A stretch of DNA of 64,000 bases from Homarus americanus (lineage: Eukaryota; Arthropoda; Malacostraca; Decapoda; Nephropidae), in NCBI RefSeq assembly GCF_018991925.1, contig NW_024753869.1, positions 157,001 through 221,000 on the forward strand, in the 5' to 3' direction. Below are positions 1 to 11,865 of the stretch, one piece after another. Position 1 is the stretch's first letter; the number at the start of each line of letters is the position of its first letter. The translations under genes were made by a program, and so were the position numbers. Under the pieces are notes generated by a model, which made no database searches, was not told where the DNA came from, and worked only from the letters and a program-made list of their open reading frames with translations.

Positions 1-115
1 GAAAGGATAAATAGGGAGGAGGAGAGTGAAGAAAGGAGGAGGAAGGAGAGCGAAGGGAGGAGGAGGAGGGAAGAGGGTGAAGGAGGAAGAGGGTGGAAGA
101 GGAGGGAGGGAAGGG
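1..115. repeat. GA-rich low-complexity DNA
   Basis: Purine-only stretch built from GGA, GAA and GAGG words, cut off by the window start. It has no unit of fixed length and no reading frame worth calling. Confidence 0.8.
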
Positions 116-221
116 GGGTCATCTCTCGGCTTTAACACGTGATACCATTAAATAAGCGGAAGAAGAGTTGGGCGGAACAGGATTTTGCGAAGGTCAAGAA
201 AGTTCAAAGTTCAAGTTGGAA

Positions 222-876
222 AAGGTCAAGTGTTAGTTAAGGGAGGGTCAAGTGCTAGGTTAAGGGAGGGTTAAGTGTTAGGTTAAGGGAAGGTCAAGTG
301 TTAGGTTAAGGGAGGGTCAAGTGCTAGGTTAAGGGAAGGTCAAGTGTTCGGTTAAGGGAGGGTCAAGTGTTAGGTTGAGGGAGGGTTAAGTGTTAGGTTA
401 AGAGAGGGTTAAGTGTTAGGTTAAGAGAGGGTCAAGTGTTAGGTTAAGGGAAGGTCAAATGTTAGGTTAAGGGAGGGTCAAGTGTTAGGTTGAGGGAGGG
501 TTAAGTGTTAGGTTAAGAGAGGGGTCAAGTGTTAGGTTAAGGGAGGGTCAAGTGTTAGGTTAAGGGAAGGTCAAGTGTTAGGTTAAGGGAGGGTCAAGTG
601 TTAGGTTAAGGGAAGGTCAAGTGTTCGGTTAAGGGAGGGTCAAGTGTTAGGTTAAGGGAGGGCCAAGTGTTAGGTTAAGGGAGGGTTAAGTGTTAGGTTA
701 AGGGAGGGTTAAGTGTTAGGTTAAGGGAGGGTCAAGTGTTCGGTTAAGGGAAGGTCAAGTGTTCGGTTAAGGGAGGGTCAAGTGTTAGGTTAAGGGAGGG
801 TTAAGTGTTAGGTTAAGGGGGGTTAAGTGTTAGGTTAAGGGAGGATCAAGTGTTAGGTTAGGTTTGGTGAGGTTAG
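222..876. repeat. 23-bp minisatellite
   Basis: About 28 head-to-tail copies of a 23-bp unit whose core reads GTCAAGTGTTAGGTTAAGGG. Copies differ at a few fixed positions (GGTCAAG or GGTTAAG, TTAGG or TTCGG, GGGAGG or GGGAAGG). Each unit contains TTAGG once, so the array may have grown from telomere-like sequence. That origin is inference. Confidence 0.9.
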
Positions 877-1087
877 GGTAATTTAAGCACATATTTAAAA
901 AAAAGGAAACCTCAATTTTTTTCCTTGACAGAGAAGGAATATTTGGAGCCTTTCAGTTTGTTGTTCCTAGGTAAAAAAAAATAGTTGTTTACACTAAGCA
1001 GAAATTGCGTATTATTTCGGAACACATCCACGAGCTAAACGTACCGGTCTTATCACCACAAGTCTTCTCTCCTCTGCATGAAGCTCT

Positions 1088-1453
1088 ATGTTATATTCAG
1101 TTTTAACACATCAAAACATTCGTAACGCTATGTCATATTCAGTTTTAACACATCTAAACATTCGTGGAGATGTTATATTCAGTTTTAACACATCTAAACA
1201 TTCGTAGCTCTATGTTATATTCAGTTTTAACATATCTAAACATTCGTGGAGATGTTATATTAATTTTTAACGCATCTAAACATTCGTAGCTCTGTTATAT
1301 TCAGTTTTAACACGTCAAAACATTCGTGGAGATGTTATATTCAGTTTTAACACATCTAAATATTCGTAGCTCTGTTATATTCAGTTTTAACACATCTAAA
1401 CATTCGTGGAGATGTTATATTCAGTTTTAACGCATCTAAACATTCGTGGAGAT
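1088..1453. repeat. 38-40-bp minisatellite
   Basis: About nine copies of a unit with the core TATTCAGTTTTAACACATCT followed by AAACATTCGT. The linker alternates between GGAGATGT and AGCTCTATGT forms, so there are two unit types that partly alternate. The array is AT-rich and not coding. Confidence 0.88.
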
Positions 1454-1655
1454 ATATAACGCTAAACGAAATGACAAGCTCGCTCATATGTGCTACAGAG
1501 AGTGACTTTCGGATCATTCCTTTTTCACATCTACAGGAACTAGTCTTAGTTCTTTAGATGCCGTCACACTGGTCACACCATCATCCACACCCTCCAGTAC
1601 ATCACACAGTAGAAACGATTACATATTCTCCTTACCAATGATAGTATCTATATCA

Positions 1656-1687
1656 CTAACCTAACCTAAACTAACCTAACCTAATCT
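1656..1687. repeat. Short CCTAA telomere-like block
   Basis: About six CCTAA pentamers with one CTAAA slip. This is the complement of the arthropod telomere repeat TTAGG. It is internal in the sequence and short. Confidence 0.75.
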
Positions 1688-1689
1688 AT

Positions 1690-2465
1690 ATACCTGAGCT
1701 CTCCCTTACGTCGTCAACTTACTCTCTGTGTGTGACAAAACTTATGTTGGTACTGGTCTGTTTTTATCTGTTTAAGAGTCTGTATTTATTTTCTATAGCT
1801 GTCTAAATTCTCTATAAATTGACTCAAATATGTCAGATTTCCTAAGATCTCAAAACAAATAAATATGGAATCGTGTTTTACTGGCAACACCTGTAGGTTT
1901 TCTTCAACACTAACATGTAAATCTTGATCTCTTGGGCTTCTTATAAATAATATTAGTAATTACTGGTATTTAATATACATTTCAATCTATTTAATCTAAC
2001 AAATTCTCAAGACACTAAAGAATGAGGTAAATTTTCCTAGTCGTTTAATATTACCAGGTGTCCAAGTCTTTAATTTAACCTCCATTGTGTAATTAATTTC
2101 TTTTGATATTTTTCTTCGATTGTTTTCACTGGTTGCGATTTTTTTATAACCATATCTGTATTTATTTAAACATCTGACCATCAATAACAGCAAACATATA
2201 ATAATACTACGACACGAAAAGCATAACGTGATTTGTTTTAATAATTTTACAGTCAATATCTACATTTACATAAGTTTAATGAAAATTTTATTAAGACAGT
2301 TTTTGTAGTAATATCTGACACTCTGGGGAAGGCAGCGAAGCCCACTGATCACGGCAGAATAAGTGGAACTTGACCTGTGTCTGGCTGCCTGGACGAGTTC
2401 TGCCGGCTCATAGTTGTTGGAAGGTTCAACATCAAATGTGTTCTAGTTCTGATGCATCCCAGTTT
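1690..2465. other. AT-rich stretch without recognisable gene
   Basis: Unique-looking AT-rich DNA. A minus-strand frame of 86 codons lies at 1996-2256, but it is low-complexity and matches no family I recognise. I see nothing functional here. Confidence 0.6.
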
Positions 2466-2649
2466 ACCTGACCCTACCTGTCCTGTCCTGTCCTGACCTG
2501 ACCTAACCTAACCTAACCTAACCTAACCTAACCTAACCTGACCTAACTTGACCGAACCTGACCTAACCTGACCTAACCTGACCTAACCTGATCTGATCTG
2601 ATATGACCTAATCAATCAAACACATCCTAACCTAACCTAACCTAACCTA
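2466..2649. repeat. Interstitial telomere-like (CCTAA)n block
   Basis: About 180 bp of CCTAA pentamers. They are perfect around 2500-2540 and degenerate on both sides into CCTGA, CTTGA and TCCTG forms. CCTAA/TTAGG is the canonical telomere repeat of most arthropods. Unique or other repeat DNA lies on both sides, so this is an internal remnant and not a chromosome end. Confidence 0.85.
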
Positions 2650-2883
2650 CAAAGAAGTCAGTGTGGGGAATATTTTAATACGTTCCAACTATTTCCCAGT
2701 CACTTTTTTGTGGAGAAAGAAGGAATACAATAAGGGTGAAAGAAGATAAGTAAATAAAGGGGGGTGGAAGAATATCAAAGAAAGAAGGAATGAAAGAAGA
2801 TTAGAGAAAGAAGGGGATTGATAGTTGAAAAAATAAAAGAATGTAAAAGGAGGTAGTAACTGATTGGCTGATCTGCTTGCTTC

Positions 2884-3355
2884 ACATGTCTTCACCTCCC
2901 CCCTCCTCCCTCCCCTCCTCCCTCCCCTCCTCCCTCCCGCCTGGACACACCCCAGACAGAAGGAAGACAATAAGTTAGGAAGAGACGAAAAGGCAGAAAG
3001 AAGAGAGGGTTAAGAGGAAGAGAAGCAGGGAGGGAAAGAGGCGGGGTGGGAGGGAAGATAAGAGGAAGGGAGGGAGAGATAAGAGGAAGGGAGGGAGGGA
3101 AGATAAGAGGAAGGGAGGGAGAGATAAGAGGAAGGGAGGGAGGGAAGATAAGAGGAAGGGAGGGAGAGATAAGAGGAAGGGAGGGAGATAAGAGGAACGG
3201 AGGGAGGGAAGATAAGAGGAAGGGAGGGGAGGAGGGAGGGAAGATAAGAGGAAGGGAGGGAGAGATAAGAGGAAGGGAGGGAAGGAAGATAAGAGGAAGG
3301 GAGGGAGGGAGAGATAAGAGGAAGGGAGGGAGAGATAAGAGGAAGGAAGGACGCA
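2884..3355. repeat. CCT/GGA-rich arrays including an AGGAAGGGAGGGA minisatellite
   Basis: A short CTCCCTCCC array (2884-2940) is followed by a purine minisatellite (about 3040-3355) with unit GAAGGGAGGGAGAGATAAGAG and a longer variant carrying GGAGGGAAGATAAGAG. Open frames on both strands here are repeat artefacts (RGREGEIRG and SLPSSYLP peptides). Confidence 0.85.
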
Positions 3356-3690
3356 GGAACAGACAACTCTCTACACAGTGACAGTAGCGATACAAACCTC
3401 CAGAAGTGTACAGTGAGCAGAGCCACTCACTGCTTACACCCACCGTTACTGAATAAATTGTATATTTCTCTTCAGCTTCACCTGTATATATAAAAAAAAA
3501 CATAACACGAAGGTTATTCTGGCCGACAGATTAATAAAACAAATCCTAGACTAAATAAATTACTACAAACTGAAGCCGCTCGTACGCCAAGTGAACCACA
3601 TAGGTGTAATTCAATACTATTTTTTTCTCCGAATTGTTTATTTTATTTTTTTAGTTATAATTGCGGGAATTCTTAATCGTATTTTTCTTT

Positions 3691-3693
<3 letters not shown>

Positions 3694-3758
<65 letters not shown>
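3694..3758. repeat. (TG)n microsatellite
   Basis: A perfect TG dinucleotide run of about 32 units, followed immediately by an A homopolymer. Confidence 0.97.
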
Positions 3759-3764
<6 letters not shown>

Positions 3765-4107
3765 AAAACACTCCTCCTTTCCCTTTTCCCTCCCACCTCC
3801 CTCTGTTTCCCTCTACCTCCATCTTCCTCCCGCCTCAACGTATTCCCTCGCGAATTTCATCCTTGCTGGTGTAAACGTAATTATAAAACACGGTACGTTA
3901 GCTGCATTTACTGTGAAATATTACGTTCCGCGTCATCGAAGCGTAAATAGATGTAAAGCTACAATGGATTGGAGTGAAAGACGAGTTTGTTCCCCCTCAC
4001 CTCCAGAGAGACGATGCGTAAGGTCGCTTTCAGTTCGGGGATTCTCTTCACTCTGACTCACTTCTCTCCTCACCTCACTCTTAAAATTTATACGTTATTG
4101 GAACTTA

Positions 4108-4109
<2 letters not shown>

Positions 4110-4157
<48 letters not shown>
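4110..4157. repeat. (AG)n microsatellite
   Basis: A perfect AG dinucleotide run of about 24 units. Confidence 0.97.
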
Positions 4158-4160
<3 letters not shown>

Positions 4161-4261
4161 CACAGTTGGTCAGCTTAAGTGACAAAAATGAAGTTATATA
4201 GCGATACGGTTTAGGTGTGCTTGAGCTATACCTCGACACACTGTTCTTGCTGTTTCTGTTG

Positions 4262-4374
4262 TTATCAGGCAGGCAGATGTGTATGCTTGCAGGCAGGCAT
4301 GTAAGCAGGCATGTAGACAGGGAAGCAGGCACGCAGCTATGTCGGCAGGCAGCTATGTAGACAGGCAAGCACTC
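4262..4374. repeat. Degenerate GCAGGCATGTA repeat
   Basis: Imperfect tandem copies of an 8-12-bp motif made of GGCAGGCA, TGTAAGCA and TGTAGACA words. Confidence 0.6.
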
Positions 4375-5153
4375 TCTCCCGTAGAGCCGCTGGCCGCTGA
4401 CTGGCAAATTTATTAGTGGGAGCTGTCTGCGGTAATGCAATAAACGAGTACAATTTGGAGACTTTTAGCCCCCCCAATACGCACGGACGGACACAAGACA
4501 AACCTCTATCCACCAGCACAGTCAAACAAATCTTCTATCTTTTTCATTACGTGTTTCTCGTTTAACCATTTATTCCTTATTATCAACTACCTCTGTTTCC
4601 AATTCATCTTTAGCACTCCGTATTTCTCCTTAATCTTTTTTGCTTACTATTGTATTTAGATCTTTCTATCACTCGCACTTAATCTTTCACAATGAAATTT
4701 TTAATGCAGTTACTCAGTTCAGGACTTGACGTAATCTCTCTCGCTCTCTCTCTCTCTTTTGCCTACCTGTTCCCTTCCTCCATCTCTCAGGCCCCCTCAC
4801 CCTCTCCTCCACCCCCCGGATCCCCTCACCCACACCTCCACCTCCCGGGCCTCCCCTTCCTCCGGACCAATAAATTATGAACACTGACCGTGAGATTTAT
4901 ATTGACAACAAAGACGAACTTTTCGACACATAATGCCATTACGATCAAGCAGAAACTCTGTGGACGAGACGAATGTGACAGCAACTCACCACATGAACTA
5001 AAACTTGAAGCGAACATTTGACGATAACACTCAGCTCCTGCCAATACTACCATCACCACAGCCGTGAGACCTATTGATGTCTCGTTTGTTTACCAAGAGG
5101 CATTCTGGGAGGGACTCAAGGTTCACTTTGCCAGTTTTGTTCAGCAGGGCGAT

Positions 5154-5267
<114 letters not shown>

Positions 5268-5269
5268 AA

Positions 5270-7366
5270 GTATAACATTAATATCTGGCCTCACATTGAA
5301 GTCTCAAAATTGACATAATTTTGTGTTGTACTTCAATTTGATTGATGTTAAACGACCAAGTGTTTCAACTACTGAACAAATTATCCACGATATATCGAAT
5401 CTAAGCAAGTCATCAACTTAGTTTAACGTCACATGAGGAGAGATCAAACTGCCGATTTCATGATAATTTCCTCGCGAATCTCGGTTCATCTTGACGCTTT
5501 ATTTGGTCGTTTAGTAATTCAGGTTGAAACTTGGGTACACGTAAGTTCTCTGACCTCGTACTAGTTCTTGACAGTTGCCTCCGCCCACAGTGTCGATGTT
5601 TGTGGGTGAAGGTGTTATCATTGTGGTCTGTCTAACACAACACACCACTTACAGCGAGGAGTGTATCGTGAAAATAAACTACACAAACTTAAGAGACGAA
5701 ATAAAGAGAAAATCCAAGAGACGTTTACATGAGGTGTTGTGATGTCACCACGTTGCTAAGGCCACTATCAAGGAAATGTGACCTTAAGTATATTTTACAT
5801 CCTCGTTGTTCACTGGTTATGGCGGCCCAGACCACCACTTCCTCCCGGGGCTAAAACTGAACCACTAAGACTAAAACTTGATACTAACCACCCTTCCCCA
5901 ACAGAGTCAAGATGGCCGACGGTTCCAGGGAGGATCACAACGCTGGAGAGATGATGAACAAGATGGTGAGATGCTCAAAGGTGACTTAATAGAAAAAAGG
6001 TAAAATTATCTTTCCTCTTCCGGTACGAAACTAACTACACTAAGAGCCAAAAATGATTCTGTAAATATCTACACCAACAGGTAGTATACAGCGTGTGAGC
6101 TAAGACACCACTACACCTTCCTGTTTCCTGTTCATTATCACCTTCAGGTAAGGGAGATAAGACAAGTAACATTATCAGCGGTCACAAAAGGTCATTCAAG
6201 GTGACCGTCGATAACACAACACCTGTAATAAATTAAGCCTGACCACAGATCCCCTAATAACAAATGGATCAAATTAACCGAATGAATACAGATGTTAAAG
6301 TTCTTCTCTAATAAGATTATTGTCAGCATTCGATTACAACAGATATTATTATCACACATCCATTATTAGACCCGATGAGACGACTGTAATATTGTATATA
6401 AGAAAACAACACATTATTTATGACTCCCGTTCAGCATTAACTTATTACTATAGTATGTGAGTTGGTACATAAGGTTACTCTACCTTCAACAACGTTTCTT
6501 CTGGTTATCTTAAATGTTTATTAAAAGACGAGAGAAACAAAAATAAGAAAAATCTACGCCATTTATCACACAACAACCACGGTCAATACACGTAGTTGCT
6601 GTTGGTAACTGTGGTGGTTGTCTGCTTGTACAAAGGTCATGTTTGTGGTCGAGAACCCTAAATAATTACTATATGTTAGGCCGAGTAATGGAACCTAAAC
6701 ATCAGTAGGAACAGAGTCTGATCATTGTGAAGAATATTTCTGTCCATCACAATAATAATAATCATAATCCCGACTGATACTTAGTTTTTTGTTCATTTAT
6801 CTTCCTCATATAATTGTAACTATTTAGTATTCTCGAACACACACACAAATGACCCTGTATAAAATAATCTTAACAAAATTATATGTTTGCTCCGTTTAAA
6901 TGAATTCATTAATCAGGTGACAAAAAAATACAAAAAAAAAGAGGCAGAACTTTGGCTATAATCTCCTTAAGGTCAGTATATATTGGTACTGACAGACAGG
7001 TCCCAGGAGTCACGGCTTATAAGATGAATAAACATGAAAATATACATGGGTAAAATAAACTAACATCAACGAACACCAAAATTAACATAAATAAGATGAA
7101 CAACGTAAAAAAAAAAACCACGAAAATAAGTTTGAATAAATAATTAATAAGAATATAAATGAAAATAATAATGAATGAAGTGACTAAGATACATACAAAT
7201 TAAAGTAAAGATTAAAATGACTAACTTGAATTAACAAAAGATAACTCAATTAAAACGACATATTAATACACACTACTAACTTATTTCCCCTCCATATAAC
7301 AACAGATCACAAGACACACCACTAAGTAAATCTGTCGTGGAAACTAAACATAAGAGGTTGAATACA
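5270..7366. other. AT-rich unique DNA, possible intron or intergenic
   Basis: About 2 kb without tandem repeats or a long reading frame. The only structured element I can support is the exon-like segment at 5905-5965. Short TA-rich runs and a CACACACA octamer near 6838 are trivial. Confidence 0.5.
5905..5965 (+). CDS. Candidate first coding exon, 18 residues
   Basis: A pyrimidine-rich acceptor ending CCCAACAG at 5904 is preceded by a perfect TACTAAC branch-point consensus at 5882-5888. The exon opens with seven untranslated bases, then ATG GCC at 5912 in a good Kozak setting (AAG ATG G). The frame reads MADGSREDHNAGEMMNKM and meets a donor, ATG|GTGAGA, at 5966 in phase 0. Without splicing, the frame stops six codons later. 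The peptide is acidic, hydrophilic and not low-complexity, like a cytosolic N-terminus. I do not recognise the family. No continuing exon can be identified downstream. A chance match of splice signals remains possible. Confidence 0.33.
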
Positions 7367-7380
7367 CCCCCCCCCCCCCC
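7367..7380. repeat. Poly-C tract
   Basis: A run of 14 C, an unusual homopolymer and a likely site of length error. Confidence 0.9.
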
Positions 7381-8820
7381 AGGTATACCTCACCCACCAC
7401 CAAGGATGACTTATACTCTGCCTTACGGGCGGATTACGGCGGCTCAAGACGATTAGTTGAAGCTCTCCCTCTGTGTACTGGAATGAAACAACCAACTCTC
7501 ACCGCGGAAGAGGGAAGCTTAACACCCCACTTGATCTGTATTTAAGGTAACTACAAGAGTTACTAAAATTTTTGCCCATTTGCTATGTTAGCGAAATGTT
7601 TATAATATATATACAGTATATGTCTCAGATACAGACAACAACGTGACGGTGATGGTGTATGTTTCTCTAAAGCCGACAAGAATGTCTCTGTGTTCATGTT
7701 GTCTCCGGGAGGAACACAAAGATCTGCCGCCGCAGGACCGACACAAAGGATAAATCCAGGCTTATCTGTGTCGCTGATGCCGCCCCAAGTCTATTCTAAG
7801 ACATGTGCTCTCTATACGTCCTGGACTGCATCTCATGGTAACTTGTAATCCTGCCAGCTGCTCGTCGCGGTGAATAGTCAAGCGTCTTATAAGTGTGTTC
7901 AGAAACATCTTATTTTAACAACTCTCTACTACTCAAACAACTTGGATCTCACACTCCCTCAAAACCTATGTTCTTGGCAGACTTATTATTAAATCCTTCA
8001 CAACACGTACCATGCAAAATGTCCACCAGATAACGACGACGAACAAGACAAACATTCTTCTGCAGAAACCTGGCCAAGATTGAATACCTCCCCTCCCATC
8101 ACTGACGGTAAAAACATTGCAAAAAAAAAATTAAATAAAAAATCCTTGAGTAAAGCGAACTTGAACCCAACCCACCACATCCCTCCACATGTTTGGGGAA
8201 AAAACAAGGAAAGGTGATGCAGACGACACTGATGTATAAGAGTTGACATCAAAGGCATCAAGGGTTGAGGAGATGTGTACCAACGAGGCATCACACTGTC
8301 AGGGGTGTCTTACCTGTTCACTCAGGTACTCGTTTACTCACTAACTCGTACCTGTGTTGACGAAGACTAGTAATACAACTCTTATACAGCAACTTTCGAT
8401 GCTGTATTAAATAGAGAAAACATATCAAGCGTCTGGGGGTGATTTTTTATTATGATGCATAAGACAACAAGTAGATCTATCTCTTATTATAGTGAGTGTC
8501 GTAAACCTTATTAAACGTATATTACTGTTAGACTTGTAAATTTAAGAAACATTATATATATCAATACTAACCTAACTATATCCAATTAATATGACAGGTA
8601 CTAAATAACACACATCTGTTTCGTTAATTATGACACAGTGACTTTGTTTACTCCATCTAATTTGTTAAATAATATAATAGTGTCTCTAACTACAGGATAT
8701 ATTATCTTAACTTTATTAAATGATCACCACTGTTGAATATTACACAAGACACACCCACCAGCCTTCCAGTGTGTTTATAGAAAGAAAAAACAAAGTTTAT
8801 CTCCATAATTCACATATTCC
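7381..8820. other. Unique DNA without recognisable gene
   Basis: About 1.4 kb of mixed composition. A 98-codon minus-strand frame at 7998-8294 has no recognisable domain and no supporting splice or polyadenylation context. Confidence 0.5.
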
Positions 8821-8824
8821 ATTC

Positions 8825-8862
8825 CACGACTGGACTTAAAGCTGCATTTAAGTCCAGTCGTG
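8825..8862. repeat. Perfect 16-bp inverted repeat (hairpin)
   Basis: The left arm CACGACTGGACTTAAA (8825-8840) and the right arm TTTAAGTCCAGTCGTG (8847-8862) are exact reverse complements around the 6-base centre GCTGCA. No TA or other target duplication is obvious. Confidence 0.9.
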
Positions 8863-9012
8863 AAGAGCAAAGTCCACCTGCATAAATCAGGACTTTAGCA
8901 TAGAGATTCTGGAGTCCTCAGCCTTCTGTAGTTTACAAACTTTGAAACTTACACACGAAAAGTTGGGAGATTTTTGGTGCTGCTTCAAAGGGGGAGAAAT
9001 GAAAGCCTTAGA

Positions 9013-10266
9013 GTCGATCCACCCAGCACTAGTATGATAGATCCATTGATAGATCCACCCAGCACTAGTATGATAGATCCATTAATAGATCCACCCAGCA
9101 CTAGTATGATAGATCCATTGATAGATCCACCCAGCACTAGTATGATAGATCCATTAATAGATCCACCCAGCACTAGTATGATAGATCCATTAATAGATCC
9201 ACCCAGCACTAGTATGATAGATCCATTAATAGATCCACCCAGCACTAGTATGATAGATCCATTGATAGATCCACCCAGCACTAGTATGATAGATCCATTA
9301 ATAGATCCACCCAGCACTAGTATGATAGATCCATTAATAGATCCACCCAGCACTAGTATGATAGATCCATTAATAGATCCACCCAGCACTAGTATGATAG
9401 ATCCATTAATAGATCCACCCAGCACTAGTATGATAGATCCATTAATAGATCCACCCAGCACTAGTATGATAGATCCATTAATAGATCCACCCAGCACTAG
9501 TATGATAGATCCATTAATAGATCCACCCAGCACTAGTATGATAGATCCATTAATAGATCCACCCAGCACTAGTATGATAGATCCATTAATAGATCCACCC
9601 AGCACTAGTATGATAGATCCATTGATAGATCCACCCAGCACTAGTATGATAGATCCATTAATAGATCCACCCAGCACTAGTATGATAGATCCATTAATAG
9701 ATCCACCCAGCACTAGCATGATAGATCCATAATAGATCCACCAGCACTATTATGATGGATCCATTGATAGATCCACCCAGCACTAGTATGATAGATCCAT
9801 TAATAGATCCACCCAGCACAAGTATGATAGATCCATTGATAGATAGACCCAGCACTAGTATGATAGATCCATTGATAGATCCAGCACTAGCATGATAGAT
9901 CCATTAATAGATCCACCCAGCACTAGTATAATAGATCCATTAATAGATCACAGCACCCATTAACTAAGATCCACTAGTATGATAGATCCATTAATAATCC
10001 ACCCAGCACTAGTATGATAGATCCATTAATAGATCCACCAGCACTAGCATGATAGATCCATTAATAGATCCACCCAGCACTAGTATGATAGATCCATTAA
10101 CAGATCCACCCAGCACTAGTATGATAGATCCATTAATAGATCCACCCAGCACTAGTATAATAGATCCATTAATAGATCCACCCAGCACAAGTATGATAGA
10201 TCCATTAATAGATCCACCCAGCACTAGTATGATAGATCCATTGATAGATCCACCCAGCACTAGCAT
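9013..10266. repeat. 36-bp minisatellite
   Basis: About 35 copies of a 36-bp unit containing CCCAGCACTAGTATGATAGA. The first 20 copies (9013-9725) are almost identical, differing only by G or A in CCATTGATAG/CCATTAATAG. Copies at 9726-10050 carry deletions and rearrangements, then the array becomes regular again. The length is a multiple of three, so frames stay open on both strands (DPPSTSMIDPLI on plus, ILVLGGSINGSI on minus). With equal openness on both strands and no splice or promoter context, I do not call a gene. Confidence 0.93.
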
Positions 10267-10269
10267 GAG

Positions 10270-10312
10270 CTCTCTCTATATCTCTCTCTCTATCTCTCTC
10301 TCTCTCTCTCTC
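10270..10312. repeat. TC-rich microsatellite
   Basis: A CT/TC run interrupted by TATA, directly abutting the end of the 36-bp minisatellite. Confidence 0.85.
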
Positions 10313-10351
10313 CTGACATTTTTATCGGGTTTGAAACATGATATTTTCACC

Positions 10352-10500
10352 TCAATATGAATTCCGATATATTTCATTAATAAGCAATATGAATACCGAT
10401 ATATTTCATTAATAGACAATATGAAAACCGATATATTTCATTAACAAACAATATTATTACCGATATATTTAATTAATAAACAATGTGATTACCGATATAA
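10352..10500. repeat. 32-bp AT-rich minisatellite
   Basis: Five copies spaced exactly 32 bp apart (CCGATAT at 10364, 10396, 10428, 10460 and 10492), sharing ACCGATATATTTCATTAA. Copies are diverged, so the array is older than its neighbours. Confidence 0.88.
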
Positions 10501-10504
10501 ATAA

Positions 10505-11840
10505 AGACCCCTGTTTGCTTGGTATTTTTCCGAAGACTGACAAAAATTCCTTCCTTGCAACAAACATTGACATTTTCAACTTATGATTCATATGTAGCTG
10601 ACACTCAAGGTAACTTTAATTAATTGTTAAGAATTAATTACTCCATAAGATAAAAGGTGACAGAACTAATACCTTTATGATAAGGGTATGAGAGAACTTA
10701 AACCTTATCTACCTGTACATCCTTCATTAAACACCTGATGGAGGTAATTGTACTAGATATATCATTAACCTCTTGTTGATGGCTGGTTATTAAATCTAAA
10801 TGATTCATCAGTCCGGAAACGCTGAATCGTAGGTTGTAAATAATTCACATCCACACTCGACAGGTTCTGGAAATTGGCCATGATTTTTTTACGAACCTAA
10901 AGTCACCTGAAGTATCTACCCCATAAAGTTACTGAACCTTTCATACTCAATCGGAAAACAAGTGAGCAAAACAGGTGAGTATCTTCCTAATCATGTGTAT
11001 TGTAAGAGGGGAATGTAGGTATACACTCTACAGGTATCAGGTAAGGGGTTATAGGTACTCCTAGTGTTGTGTCTACTGATGCTTCATACTTGTTAACTGT
11101 TTGAAACAAAGTCACAAGAGTATGAACCTCAATGAAGCACAAAGAGAAAGAAAGGTAAGTGAAAGTACCAAAATTCAAAGTTAAGTCGTGAGGCTCTACA
11201 AAAAACACCAAAATGAAAAGAAGTGAAATATTATTGTTCATTCTGTGTAGCCGAAACAGTCTCGATCTTCAGGCTGGATGTGTCGGTGACTAAGAGGAAC
11301 TACATTATATATGTCTACACCAGCTGCCACCAACCTACTACTGTGTATCACTCCGCGTGTTGCACCAAAGAGAAAATAAAAACAATAAAATATTCATTAA
11401 CACATAGAAGACTTAATCAAGCCTTCGGGAGCTTTTAAACATCCTGTAAATAAATGAAACCAAATCATTGAGTTCACTGTTACAAAGGTTCTCCTGGTGA
11501 ACTACTGTATAATTGTGAGTGTACTGTATTATGTATCTGGATGCTATAGCGGTGTAATTCAAAGTCAACATCTCTTTTCTCTCACGTCAACCAACCAACA
11601 CCTGACTTGTCCGAGCTATTAAAGACGTCCGCTCGTGTTGTCAATGCTTCACGAATATTTATGAACACGATCTATCTACAAAAACATCAGAGAATGGGAT
11701 CTTTTATTTTACTTAATAATAAATGAAAATTACAGGAGAAAAGATTAAAATTATAATATTGTTTACAAAGAGAAGATAAAGTTATTGCGTTTGTTGCAGT
11801 CTGGCAGTAATCCTTCGCCTCGAGAGTAAGTCCGCACGCA
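10505..11840. other. AT-rich unique DNA
   Basis: About 1.3 kb without clear repeats. A strong donor-like ACAG|GTGAGTAT lies near 10975, but no convincing acceptor or open exon precedes it. Short frames at 10987-11241 (minus) and 11223-11438 (plus) are unrecognised. Confidence 0.5.
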
Positions 11841-11865
11841 AGCCGATGAAGGAGCAACAACCGGC

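Noticed and set aside
2466..2649. Chromosome end (true telomere)
   Set aside because: The block is short, degenerate at both edges and followed by more than 60 kb of other DNA.
8974..9732. 252-codon DPPSTSMIDPLI repeat protein
   Set aside because: The opposite strand is equally open, the unit is 36 bp, and no promoter, splice or polyadenylation context exists.
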